DNA from: an uncultured Lachnospiraceae bacterium
Lineage (GTDB): Bacteria > Bacillota > Clostridia > Lachnospirales > Lachnospiraceae
Length of the DNA: 64,000 nucleotides
NCBI GenBank assembly: GCA_910579395.1
Contig: CAJTUC010000003.1
Span: 1-64,000, forward strand
Direction: 5' to 3'
Shown: positions 1 through 7,596 of the stretch, piece after piece
Layout of the letters: each line of letters opens with the position of its first letter
How positions within the stretch are numbered: position 1 is the first letter of the stretch
Notes under the pieces: model-generated
Told to the model about the DNA's origin: nothing
The model's database searches: none
Seen by the model: the letters and a program-made list of their open reading frames with translations, nothing else
Translations under genes and position numbers: made by a program

Positions 1-87
1 CTTGGAGAGTACGAGGTAGATAGGTCTGAGGTGTAAGTGCAGTAATGTACTGAGCTGACAGATACTAATCGGTCGAGGGCTTGACCA
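1..87 (+). rRNA. 23S ribosomal RNA, 3' end (partial)
   Basis: The first bases match the universally conserved 3' end of bacterial 23S rRNA, including the segment around GGTCTGAGGTGTAAGTGCAG and the terminal GGTCGAGGGCTTGACC. The gene enters from outside the window and ends near position 87. The exact mature end is uncertain by a few bases. Confidence 0.95.
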
Positions 88-296
88 ACAGAAGACTGCT
101 GGGCAGTCATCAGCAGCAGTTCACAGAAGTGAACAGCAGTGGATGGGAGCAGGAGCAGTCATGTTGAAGGGAACGGGTAAAGAACGGATGAAGATTTTTG
201 GTATTTGGTTTTGAGGGTATGTTTCCTCATAGTCTTGCAGAGCAGAAGGTGGAAGGGTCGAAGATCCTTTTGCAGCTTTGTGAGACGATACAGTTT
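88..296 (+). other. rRNA-tRNA spacer without a 5S gene
   Basis: About 210 bases separate the 23S end from tRNA-Asn. They contain a GTTCAC/GTGAAC hairpin at 119-134 and an AT-rich stretch. None of the conserved 5S blocks (such as the CCGAACACGGAAG-type core) is present, so the operon continues from 23S directly into the tRNA. The 5S may lie upstream or elsewhere. Confidence 0.7.
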
Positions 297-368
297 TCCT
301 CGATAGCTCAATGGTAGAGCACGCGGCTGTTAACCGCGGGGTTGTAGGTTCGAGCCCTACTCGGGGAG
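297..368 (+). tRNA. tRNA-Asn (GTT)
   Basis: A 72-nt cloverleaf with acceptor strands TCCTCGA and TCGGGGA, discriminator G, an anticodon loop CTGTTAACC giving GTT, and a T-loop GGTTCGAGCC. It lacks an encoded CCA. It is probably cotranscribed with the rRNA operon, because it lies about 210 bases behind the 23S gene and is followed by a strong terminator. Confidence 0.95.
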
Positions 369-385
369 GTATTATAATTCAAAGT

Positions 386-424
386 AAGACCTGTAAGCAT
401 TCATGTTTACAGGTCTTTGTTTTA
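386..424 (+). terminator. Rho-independent terminator after rRNA/tRNA-Asn
   Basis: An 11-bp stem AAGACCTGTAA / TTACAGGTCTT is followed by TTGTTTT. It lies 18 bases behind tRNA-Asn and is the natural end of the rRNA operon transcript. Confidence 0.85.
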
Positions 425-530
425 CAACTTTTCTGTGTTATACTGATCATTAAGCTGGAATTGGTCAAATGGAAGTGCAGTCTTTGCCCAAAAGTTATTC
501 TGGATTTGTTTTGGTTTAGGAGTGAGGCTG

Positions 531-1406
531 TTGAGAGAGAATAGGAAATCAATTTATCGGAATGAAGAATCTAAAAATGCCGTATGGGAGTTGTATGACA
601 GACAGTTGAAGGATTTAAAAATTCCATATAAAGATCTGTATATTGATACGCCCTTTGGCAGAACACATTTAATCGAGTGTGGTAATCTAATGGGAAAGCC
701 CTTGTTGGTTTTTCATGGCGGTAATGCAACAACCGCGTATAATTTGAAATGTTGTAGCTTTTTGCTTCATGACTTTCATATTTTTGCTGTAGATACAATA
801 GGACATCCCGGTAAAAGCGCTGAGGTTTCTTTATCGGCCCGCAATCAGGATTATGGTAAATGGGCAATCAATGTAATAAAGGGTTTAGAGTTTGATAAAA
901 TGGCTTGTTTCGGAGGTTCATTTGGTGCGGGGATATTGGTAAAGGCAATATGTGCAGCTCCTGAAGTGATTGAGCGCAGCGCATTGCTCGTACCAGCTGC
1001 CATTAAGAATGCGCCTGCATATAAAAGTATCAATATGGCCTTTCCAATGCTTATGTATCTGCTCACCCATAAAAAAAGCTGGTTTGTCAAATGTATCCTG
1101 CCAATGGCAGTAACAGAAGATAACCTTACGGAAGATATTTTGATAACTGCCCGCTGCAGTATTGAAAATGCAAAGGTGAAATCTGTTATGCCGCAAAATG
1201 AAAGTTACAAGAGTTTAGAGAAATATCATAATCCTGTTCTCGTCATGGCTGCAGAAAAAGATTGTTTATTTCCGGCTGCGAGAGTTTTGCCCCAAGCTGA
1301 AAAAGTCTGGAAGCAGAGTATTCGATATTTGTTAAAAGGCAGAGGTCATATAAATCAATTGACAAATGAAGAAAAGAAAATGATCGTAGACTTTTTAGCT
1401 GAATAG
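531..1406 (+). CDS. alpha/beta hydrolase
   Basis: A soluble alpha/beta-fold hydrolase of about 291 residues with a complete catalytic set. The nucleophile is in GGSFG (serine near residue 130), the acid is in AAEKD (near 244), the histidine is in GRGH (near 273), and an HGG oxyanion motif lies near residue 62. There is no signal peptide, so it should be cytoplasmic. The substrate is unknown. Start choice: AGGAG at 518-522 sits eight bases before a TTG at 531. The in-frame GTG at 522 overlaps that ribosome site and is unlikely. It stands alone between tRNA genes and nothing nearby suggests its role. Confidence 0.8.
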   Translation: MRENRKSIYRNEESKNAVWELYDRQLKDLKIPYKDLYIDTPFGRTHLIECGNLMGKPLLVFHGGNATTAYNLKCCSFLLHDFHIFAVDTIGHPGKSAEVSLSARNQDYGKWAINVIKGLEFDKMACFGGSFGAGILVKAICAAPEVIERSALLVPAAIKNAPAYKSINMAFPMLMYLLTHKKSWFVKCILPMAVTEDNLTEDILITARCSIENAKVKSVMPQNESYKSLEKYHNPVLVMAAEKDCLFPAARVLPQAEKVWKQSIRYLLKGRGHINQLTNEEKKMIVDFLAE

Positions 1407-1455
1407 ATAAGTGAACTGGATAAGAAAATGGCTTCTGGCTGGTTTTAGGGAGTAG

Positions 1456-1474
1456 TCACCGGGAATTCCGGTGA
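1456..1474. other. short GC-rich hairpin
   Basis: TCACCGG and CCGGTGA pair around a GAATT loop about 50 bases behind the hydrolase gene. No T-tract follows, so it is at best a weak terminator or mRNA-end stabiliser. Confidence 0.35.
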
Positions 1475-1645
1475 TTGGATATGGTAAGCAGGAAGAATAT
1501 TTTTTGAACTCGAAGCATAAAGTAAGAATAGGGTGAAACCGGTCGAAGAACTGGAAAAATAAAAAATAAATTATAAATAGTGCAATTAATGCTTGCCAAA
1601 TGAGTCTGGTTATGGTAATATGATTTTTGTTGAGTCACCATAATT

Positions 1646-1717
1646 GGCTCCGTGGTCAAGCGGTTAAGACATCGCCCTTTCACGGCGGTAACACGGGTTC
1701 GATTCCCGTCGGAGTCA
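1646..1717 (+). tRNA. tRNA-Glu (TTC)
   Basis: A 72-nt cloverleaf with acceptor strands GGCTCCG / CGGAGTC and discriminator A. The anticodon loop CCTTTCACG gives TTC, and the T-arm is GGTTCGATTCC. A hairpin GAAAGAATT/AATTCTTTC (1729-1752) separates it from tRNA-Cys, probably as a processing spacer. Confidence 0.95.
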
Positions 1718-1769
1718 TTATATGAGATGAAAGAATTTTTTGGAATTCTTTCAGGATAAAATTGGATAT

Positions 1770-1841
1770 GGCGCAGTAGCCAAGCGGTAAGGCAATGGTC
1801 TGCAACACCAGTACGCACCGGTTCAAATCCGGTCTGCGCCT
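1770..1841 (+). tRNA. tRNA-Cys (GCA)
   Basis: A cloverleaf with acceptor strands GGCGCAG / CTGCGCC and the discriminator T typical of tRNA-Cys. The anticodon loop TCTGCAACA gives GCA, and the T-arm is GGTTCAAATCC. It lies 52 bases behind tRNA-Glu and shares its terminator. Confidence 0.95.
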
Positions 1842-1845
1842 CTGA

Positions 1846-1876
1846 AAACCTCGGAAGTTTTTTCGAGGTTTTTCTT
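1846..1876 (+). terminator. Rho-independent terminator after tRNA-Cys
   Basis: The stem AAACCTCG / CGAGGTTT is followed by TTTCTT. It lies four bases behind tRNA-Cys. Confidence 0.85.
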
Positions 1877-1945
1877 ATATTTTTTTGCCTTTATATTAGA
1901 ATCATACTTCTGTTTATGCCGCCGTAGGCGGCATGACGGCAAGGC

Positions 1946-2010
1946 TGAAAGAAAAGCCTTTTTAACTATTGAATTTGAGTGTCTGCTGGAGCAGACAGAT
2001 GGGAGTAAAG
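1946..2010 (+). repeat. 65-nt repeated leader, copy 1
   Basis: This segment ends exactly at the start codon of the C39-like gene. It is repeated, with about 60 of 65 bases identical, in front of the ATP-grasp gene on the other strand (42202-42266). It contains a GTCTGC-TGGA-GCAGAC hairpin followed by the ribosome site GGGAGT. The shared leader fixes both start codons and suggests shared control or a recombination footprint. Confidence 0.8.
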
Positions 2011-2616
2011 ATGAGAATGAAAACGGGAAAGAGAGCATGCTCCGTTATCGTATTGCTTGCAGGTATCGTGATAATCGTGCTTGGGTTCATGCTATTGCGT
2101 TTCAGGGGAAGTACGGTTGTTCATGCAGGAGAAATGATTTCATCCAATCCGAAAATTGTGTTTTACAGGCAGGATGATGAGCGGTGGGCAGCGGAAACAA
2201 TGGGGGATTCTGCGTATACGCTGGCTGAATCAGGTTGTCTTGTGAGTTGTATTGCATCGGCGGTGACAATGATGGGAAATGAAAAAACGCCGTATTCTTT
2301 AAATGAGATGTTTTCCGGGCAGAATGTTTTTGATGCGGAGGGGAACCTTTTATGGGATAATCTGCGGAATACGGGAGAATACGAGGCAGAGGTTTTTGGA
2401 AGCGTGACAGAGAAACTTCTTACGAGTCTTTTGAAAGAGGGAAAGTATCCGATTGTCAGAGTAAGGATGTACGGACTGGGAAATTTTCATTATGTATTGA
2501 TTGTAAAGGCTGAGGCCGGAGAATATTATTGTATGGATCCATTGAGGGATGGTCTGGTGCCATTATCCCTGTATGGGAACAGGGTGTATGCGGTTCGGTG
2601 CGTTTATCCGAAATGA
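2011..2616 (+). CDS. membrane-anchored C39-like cysteine peptidase
   Basis: A protein of 201 residues with one N-terminal membrane segment (about 10-29) and an extracellular peptidase_C39_2-like domain. The candidate catalytic cysteine is in the ESGCLVSC motif (Cys76). The histidine is in NFHYVLI (His160), followed by Asp176 in MDPL, which is the order expected of papain-like C39 folds. There is no ABC transporter region, so it is not a bacteriocin exporter; a cell-wall or surface-processing role is inferred. The start at 2011 is set by GGGAGT at 2001-2006 and by the repeated leader. Upstream in-frame codons lie inside the leader repeat. Confidence 0.75.
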   Translation: MRMKTGKRACSVIVLLAGIVIIVLGFMLLRFRGSTVVHAGEMISSNPKIVFYRQDDERWAAETMGDSAYTLAESGCLVSCIASAVTMMGNEKTPYSLNEMFSGQNVFDAEGNLLWDNLRNTGEYEAEVFGSVTEKLLTSLLKEGKYPIVRVRMYGLGNFHYVLIVKAEAGEYYCMDPLRDGLVPLSLYGNRVYAVRCVYPK

Positions 2617-2743
2617 GTCCTGCATTTTTGAGTTTTTTTATTATCCGAAATTTACCGGAATATAATTGTCTCTAAATATGTTATGATGTAATTAGGAGAA
2701 TGGTATCGGATACATATCGGTAGATAAAAATTGCGGGTGGCTT

Positions 2744-3727
2744 ATGAAGAAGAAAAGAAAGAAAATTATGATCATAGTATGCGTAATTTCAGTAGTTCTT
2801 ATCCTTCTGTATTTTCTATTAGTAAATTTCCTTGTCAGTGCGGCATTGGTTCCTTTTTTTATGCGGAAGCTGGAGGCTTTTGAACGGATTACGGATGAAA
2901 GCTATGCGGCACAGGTGCAGACATCGGATATTAAAGTAAACCGTCAGTTGACACTGAATGCGACGGAGGAATGGCTGCAGACGGTGGAGCATAGGAAGCT
3001 TTCGGCGCAAACTACAGATGGTTATATGCTGATTGCAGAAGAATTTCCGGCAGAGGCGGATAGCCATAAGTGGGTTCTTATTTTGCATGGTTATACGGGG
3101 TGGAAGGAGGAAATGTATCCTTTTGCATACTGGTATCATGAGCAGGGATATCATGTGATCGTGCCTGATCTGCGATGTCAGGGAGAGAGTGAAGGGGACT
3201 TTATCGGGATGGGGTGGACGGACCATTACGATTGTGTGCTCTGGCTCGATTATATTTTGTCGCGGGACGCCGATGCCGGAATCATACTGCACGGACAGTC
3301 TATGGGGGCATCTACCGCTTTGATGATGGCAGGAGATGAAACGATTTCCGTAAAGATTGATGCGGTTATCTCGGACTGTGCTTATACGGATGCGTATTCG
3401 ATGTTTGGGGAGAAGATAAAGGACTGGTTCCATTTACCGGCATTTCCGCTTGTCGATACGGCCTGTTTGGTGCTTCGCCTGCGCGGCGGCTATAATCTGA
3501 AAGATGCTTCGGCCATTGATGCTGTTCGAAACAGTGATGTGCCTATATTGTTCATTCATGGGGATTTGGACGATATAATATCTGTTCAGATGTCCAGAGA
3601 TTTGTATGCGGCTGCGGGATGCAGCAGGAAAGAACTGCTCATTATAGAGGGAGCAGGACATGCACAGGCGCATGAGAAGGACCCGGAGACATATTATGGG
3701 ACGATAAAAGCATTTTTGGAAGGATGA
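2744..3727 (+). CDS. membrane-anchored alpha/beta hydrolase (YqkD-like)
   Basis: A protein of 327 residues with a basic N-terminus and one membrane segment (about 9-35), then an alpha/beta hydrolase domain outside the membrane. Motifs seen are HGYTG (115-119), the nucleophile elbow GQSMG (Ser186), HGDLDD (Asp274-277 region) and GAGH (His306). The arrangement fits the YqkD/BAAT-like group of serine hydrolases; the natural substrate is unknown. It is transcribed toward a bidirectional terminator shared with the DUF3048 lipoprotein gene. The ribosome site is weak (GGGTGG). Confidence 0.75.
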   Translation: MKKKRKKIMIIVCVISVVLILLYFLLVNFLVSAALVPFFMRKLEAFERITDESYAAQVQTSDIKVNRQLTLNATEEWLQTVEHRKLSAQTTDGYMLIAEEFPAEADSHKWVLILHGYTGWKEEMYPFAYWYHEQGYHVIVPDLRCQGESEGDFIGMGWTDHYDCVLWLDYILSRDADAGIILHGQSMGASTALMMAGDETISVKIDAVISDCAYTDAYSMFGEKIKDWFHLPAFPLVDTACLVLRLRGGYNLKDASAIDAVRNSDVPILFIHGDLDDIISVQMSRDLYAAAGCSRKELLIIEGAGHAQAHEKDPETYYGTIKAFLEG

Positions 3728-3742
3728 TTTTCCGAAAGAATA

Positions 3743-3786
3743 AAAAGGCGGCCGCCTTGGCGTGAGATGCAAAAGCGGCCGTTTTT
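3743..3786. terminator. bidirectional terminator
   Basis: The stem CGGCCGC / GCGGCCG is flanked by A-runs on the left and T-runs on the right. It can end transcription from both the hydrolase gene (+) and the convergent DUF3048 gene (-). Confidence 0.75.
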
Positions 3787-3822
3787 CATATGTTAGTAAA
3801 TCTCTGTTGTCGTTGTCTGGTG

Positions 3823-4998
3823 TTAGTTCTTGGAAGAATATTTTACGTCATCTACAAGGAAGGAATCCCCGTCTTCTACGATACAGATCATCGTTTTACC
3901 GGTGTTCAGTTTGATTTCGTTTCCGTCGTCATCATAGTATCTTGTCGGGCTGTAATCGGCGGTTTTTTTCCAAGTAACATGAATGCCTCTGCCGTTTGTA
4001 AAATACCAGCCGTCTCTTGTTGTATCATGGCACTGGAAGGCGAGATAACCTTTCTGGTCACGCACTTCAAAGTAGGTATTCTGAATCAGGACATTTTTGA
4101 AGGACAGCTGTTTGTCATTGGCCTTGTCGATATGTGGACCGTCTGCCGCACCGGATAAATGCTGGAATCTGTCGTACAGGCCTGTATCCGGATTATATAC
4201 GAAATAAGAATTCGTTACCGGATAGGTTGGAGACATATCAATTTTATTGGCAGTGATTGAATCGCTGTATTGCTCCAATGTATTCGGATCACTGTCCGGT
4301 GCAAATTGAAAATGCTGTCCGTCTGAATAGCCGTCACGGTATTCCAGACTATATCCCAGTTTCTTAACATCCGCCAGAATGCCTTCCGTATCGACATATG
4401 CGTTGTCAGTCGAGTTGCCCGTGTCATTAGCGCGCCAGAAATTGCTGCTGGAAAGACCGTCAATATTGTTTGTATCGGGGCGGTTGATTACGTCGTTGAT
4501 ATAAAATGGGCCGCCGAAATGGATATAGATAGCATCCCATTCAAAGGACCAGTATATGTAGTAGTCGCGGCTGCTGCGGACATTGCCGAGTCTGTCAAAA
4601 TCACTCCAGTCCTGAAAGACTCCCATCAGTCTTGTAATGCTTCCTTCCACATTGCATTCATATAATATGTCAGCCTGGGAAATACCGTAGTGAGCGGCAG
4701 TTCTCGTATTAGGCATCATAACGGCGATGGGGCGTGTATTGTCTACTTCTTCCGTTACCCATTCATTTGTAATGCGGCTGCGAACCATGCCCTCCTCCGG
4801 CGGAGTTTCTTCCTCCGGTTCGTCTGGTTCCGGTTGTTCTTCATTTTCTTCCGGCTTGTCTGCGACAGGTTCTTCGTCCACCTCTTCTATGACAGGCTTT
4901 ACGATCTCTTGCTTTTGCTCTTTTTGTTCGTCACCGCAGCCAAACAGCAAAAGAGTGGAAGACAAAGCGACAAGAAGAATTACCTGTAATTTCTTCAT
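3823..4998 (-). CDS. DUF3048 (YerB-like) lipoprotein
   Basis: A 391-residue lipoprotein. The signal peptide ends in the lipobox LLFGC (Cys21) and is followed by a long Glu/Pro-rich linker (about 25-70). The DUF3048 domain is recognisable by the RPIAVMMPN block, the NVRSSRDYY block and the GPHIDKAN region. This family (Bacillus YerB) is anchored outside the membrane and has no firmly established function. The ribosome site is GAGAGG, nine bases before the ATG. It is transcribed away from rmlD and ends at the bidirectional terminator. Confidence 0.88.
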   Translation of the reverse strand: MKKLQVILLVALSSTLLLFGCGDEQKEQKQEIVKPVIEEVDEEPVADKPEENEEQPEPDEPEEETPPEEGMVRSRITNEWVTEEVDNTRPIAVMMPNTRTAAHYGISQADILYECNVEGSITRLMGVFQDWSDFDRLGNVRSSRDYYIYWSFEWDAIYIHFGGPFYINDVINRPDTNNIDGLSSSNFWRANDTGNSTDNAYVDTEGILADVKKLGYSLEYRDGYSDGQHFQFAPDSDPNTLEQYSDSITANKIDMSPTYPVTNSYFVYNPDTGLYDRFQHLSGAADGPHIDKANDKQLSFKNVLIQNTYFEVRDQKGYLAFQCHDTTRDGWYFTNGRGIHVTWKKTADYSPTRYYDDDGNEIKLNTGKTMICIVEDGDSFLVDDVKYSSKN

Positions 4999-5199
4999 TT
5001 CTAATCCTCTCTTTCAAATACTTTTCCTGCAATATAACGTGGCCCATAAGGAGCCATTTTTGTTAGTATATCATAAGAAAATAGCGCCGTCACTAGAAAA
5101 TAATTGAAAAATCCCATTGAAAAATATTCTTGAAGATTATGAGGAGCATGTGTTCCTGCTTTGAATGGCTTCTAAGTGACTGCTTTGAATGTGTAATTG

Positions 5200-5228
5200 T
5201 TGTAAAACAGGCTTTTTTATGATATGAT
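5200..5228 (+). promoter_or_regulatory. sigma-A-type promoter for rmlD operon
   Basis: TTGTAA and TATGAT are separated by 17 bases, about 55 bases before the rmlD start codon and within the gap to the divergent lipoprotein gene. Confidence 0.6.
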
Positions 5229-5253
5229 AAAAAACAATTGTAAATCTATCGCA

Positions 5254-5281
5254 GGTTGAGAGAAAGGCGTGGTTATTAATT
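5254..5281 (+). repeat. recurrent ribosome-site leader (GGTTGAGAGAAAGGC type)
   Basis: The 15-mer GGTTGAGAGAAAGGC, followed by a TGGTT-TTAA stretch, precedes the ATG. The same 15-mer and tail precede pseI at 38944, and related versions occur at 32121, 43929, 52120, 55727 and 58786. It carries the Shine-Dalgarno segment. Confidence 0.6.
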
Positions 5282-6127
5282 ATGAGGAAAATCATTGTAA
5301 CAGGATGTAACGGGCAGCTGGGACGTGCCGTTAATAAGCTTTATGCTGGTGATAATACTTATGAATTTGTGAATACGGATGTGGGAGAACTGGATATTAC
5401 AAATATCGATCAGGTAATGGCTTTTGCTAGGGAAATAAAACCGTATGCGATCATCAACTGTGCGGCGCACACGGCAGTGGATGCCTGTGAGACAGAAGGG
5501 GATAAAGCATATAAGATCAATGGCATTGGGGCGAGAAATCTGAGCATAGCGGCATCTGAGACGGATGCGAAGCTGATTCATATATCTACGGATTATGTTT
5601 TTGACGGGAAAGGGACTAGACCGTATACGGAATTTGATCCGGTCGGTCCGCAGGGAATGTATGGGCTGACGAAACTGGCGGGAGAAAATTTTGTCAAAGA
5701 CTTTGCGGACAGATATTTTATCATTCGTACGGCATGGCTTTATGGTGACGGCAAAAACTTTGTAAAAACAATGTTAAGATTATCAGAGACACATGATAAG
5801 GTCAGGGTCGTAAAAGATCAGGTCGGTTCGCCGACAAGCGCGGATGAATTGGCAAAGGCGATAGCTTATTTGCTGCCAACGGAAAATTACGGACTCTTTC
5901 ACGGTACTTGCGAGGGTGATTGCAGCTGGTCGGAATTTGCAGAAGAAATTTTCCGCCTGGCCGGGAAAAAGACTGAGGTGGAAGCGATTACGACAGAAGA
6001 ATACGGCGCAGCGGCGGCAAGGCCTGCCTATTCGATTCTGGAAAATTATATGTTTAAATTGACGTCGGATTTCATGTTTGCGGACTGGCATGATGCAATT
6101 GAAAAATATATGAAGGGTTTAAATTGA
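5282..6127 (+). CDS. rmlD: dTDP-4-dehydrorhamnose reductase
   Basis: RmlD performs the last step of dTDP-L-rhamnose synthesis, reducing dTDP-4-keto-rhamnose with NAD(P)H in the cytoplasm. The 281-residue protein has the family length. It shows the nucleotide motif GCNGQLG (8-14), the catalytic STDYVFDG (102-109) and YGLTK (Tyr127, Lys131). rmlA, rmlB and rmlC are absent from this window, so the substrate must come from elsewhere. A YuiD-like gene starts one base after its stop, so the two form an operon. Confidence 0.92.
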   Translation: MRKIIVTGCNGQLGRAVNKLYAGDNTYEFVNTDVGELDITNIDQVMAFAREIKPYAIINCAAHTAVDACETEGDKAYKINGIGARNLSIAASETDAKLIHISTDYVFDGKGTRPYTEFDPVGPQGMYGLTKLAGENFVKDFADRYFIIRTAWLYGDGKNFVKTMLRLSETHDKVRVVKDQVGSPTSADELAKAIAYLLPTENYGLFHGTCEGDCSWSEFAEEIFRLAGKKTEVEAITTEEYGAAAARPAYSILENYMFKLTSDFMFADWHDAIEKYMKGLN

Positions 6128-6128
6128 A

Positions 6129-6608
6129 ATGACTTTTTTAAGCGGGCTTGTTCAGAATCCTGTTTTTGTCGCGGCGGTTATGGGCTGGTTTGTGGCGCAG
6201 GTATTGAAAACCATTATACATTTTATGATTCATAAGGAACTCGTATGGGAACGGATGGTGGGAAGCGGCGGCATGCCCAGTTCCCATTCCGCGACCGTGT
6301 GCGCGCTGGCAGCTGCAACGGGAATTCAATATGGCACCAGGGGGTTTGAATTTGCAGTAGCAGTCATTGTGGCGATCATCGTCATGCACGATGCGATGGG
6401 AGTAAGAAGAGAGACGGGCATTCAGGCAAGAGTCCTCAATGAGATGATGGCGTTGTTCCGGGAAATGGGAACGAAAATGTCCGCAGAAGATAAGCTGAAA
6501 GAATTTGTCGGCCATACGCCGCTTCAGGTGTGGATGGGCGCTCTGCTCGGCATTCTTACGGGATTTATTACCTGTCAGCTTATGATAGCGGGTTATCATA
6601 TTTTTTAA
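6129..6608 (+). CDS. divergent PAP2 family protein (YuiD/DUF212)
   Basis: A small membrane protein of 159 residues belonging to the divergent PAP2 group. The conserved GGMPSSHSA block (about 48-56) and the downstream HDAMGVRRE block are present, with hydrophobic helices around them. The family is presumed to act on lipid phosphates, possibly recycling undecaprenyl or other polyprenyl phosphates, but this is not established. It lies one base behind rmlD, which fits a role linked to surface-glycan lipid carriers. Confidence 0.85.
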   Translation: MTFLSGLVQNPVFVAAVMGWFVAQVLKTIIHFMIHKELVWERMVGSGGMPSSHSATVCALAAATGIQYGTRGFEFAVAVIVAIIVMHDAMGVRRETGIQARVLNEMMALFREMGTKMSAEDKLKEFVGHTPLQVWMGALLGILTGFITCQLMIAGYHIF

Positions 6609-6630
6609 GATTTTTTTCAGAAACCGGAGA

Positions 6631-7467
6631 TTACCATTTTTTACGGTATTCCAGAGGGGTCATTCCCTCTGCTTTTTTGAAAACTTTGATAAAGTAGCCC
6701 GCTTCCTGAAAACCACAGTTCAGTGCGATATTTTCGATAGAATCATCGGAGAAGCGGAGCATGGATTTGGCATGGGAAACGCGTATGGAAGTTAGTTCAT
6801 TTCCGATGGTTACGCCATATATTTTTTTATATTCTCTGGAAAGATGAAATTTACTGATAAAGAATCTGGAAGATAAATTTTCCAGATTTATTTTTTCAGC
6901 ATAGTATTTGTCCAGATAATCATGTACCTGTTTTATTTTTTCGGAGATAGAAGTAGGCTCTCTGCTCTCTGACAGATTTTCACTGAAGCATAATGTGATC
7001 AACTCCGTAAGATAGCGGTTGGCATAGAGTTCCAACAGGGATGGCTTTGTGGAATGAATCTGATATAAATGATGCAGAATATCAGTAAAAGCGATCGTAT
7101 TCTGCGGCCGGAATAAAAACGGACAGGATTGTTTCAGGAAACTGTCATAAAAGCAGGAAGCTTCTTTTCCGTAAAAGTGCACCCACATGAGGCTCCATTG
7201 GTCTGCGGCACTGCTTTCATGGGAATAGGGCCTTGTACAGTCCAGCCACACGCAATCGCCTGCAGAAATATTGAAACGGCAGTCATCATAGGAAATATGT
7301 CCGCTCCCTTTCAGCACGATGAAAAAAAGATATGAATTCAGATTTTGTCTGCGGCTGATGTGGGGTTCCAGGCTTTGGAGCGTACCGACTTCCTGCACAT
7401 AAAGATAATGTTCCCTGGCATAGGAAGAGGGCGTTGCAATAATACGGTCGGAGGTAGATTTTGCCAT
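6631..7467 (-). CDS. AraC family transcriptional regulator
   Basis: A regulator of 278 residues. An N-terminal cupin-like ligand domain (about 30-130, with the SAGDCVWLD and PYSHES pieces) precedes two C-terminal helix-turn-helix motifs (about 180-275). The AraC signature is visible as IENIALNCGFQEAGYFIKVF and the closing MTPLEYRKKW. It is divergent from gmd, with a 129-base gap containing the gmd promoter. It may therefore control the fucose and polysaccharide genes in response to a sugar or related ligand; this is inferred from position only. Confidence 0.88.
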   Translation of the reverse strand: MAKSTSDRIIATPSSYAREHYLYVQEVGTLQSLEPHISRRQNLNSYLFFIVLKGSGHISYDDCRFNISAGDCVWLDCTRPYSHESSAADQWSLMWVHFYGKEASCFYDSFLKQSCPFLFRPQNTIAFTDILHHLYQIHSTKPSLLELYANRYLTELITLCFSENLSESREPTSISEKIKQVHDYLDKYYAEKINLENLSSRFFISKFHLSREYKKIYGVTIGNELTSIRVSHAKSMLRFSDDSIENIALNCGFQEAGYFIKVFKKAEGMTPLEYRKKW

Positions 7468-7522
7468 TTTTATAAAGATATCCTTTCAGCAATATTTTAC
7501 CATTATGCGGCAAGATTTTAGA

Positions 7523-7551
7523 TTGATACTTGTATTATACAATAGTATACT
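7523..7551 (+). promoter_or_regulatory. sigma-A-type promoter for gmd operon
   Basis: TTGATA and TATACT are separated by exactly 17 bases, 45 bases before gmd. The stretch GTATTATAC-AATA-GTATAC overlaps the -10 region and is a plausible operator. Confidence 0.75.
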
Positions 7552-7596
7552 CCCATATGGAATAGCAAGAAATAACAAAGATAAAGGAGACAACAA

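Noticed and set aside
88..296. 5S rRNA in the spacer
   Set aside because: None of the conserved 5S core sequences is present.
1456..1818. 120-codon minus-strand frame over tRNA-Glu and tRNA-Cys
   Set aside because: It overlaps two certain tRNA genes and has no recognisable protein features.
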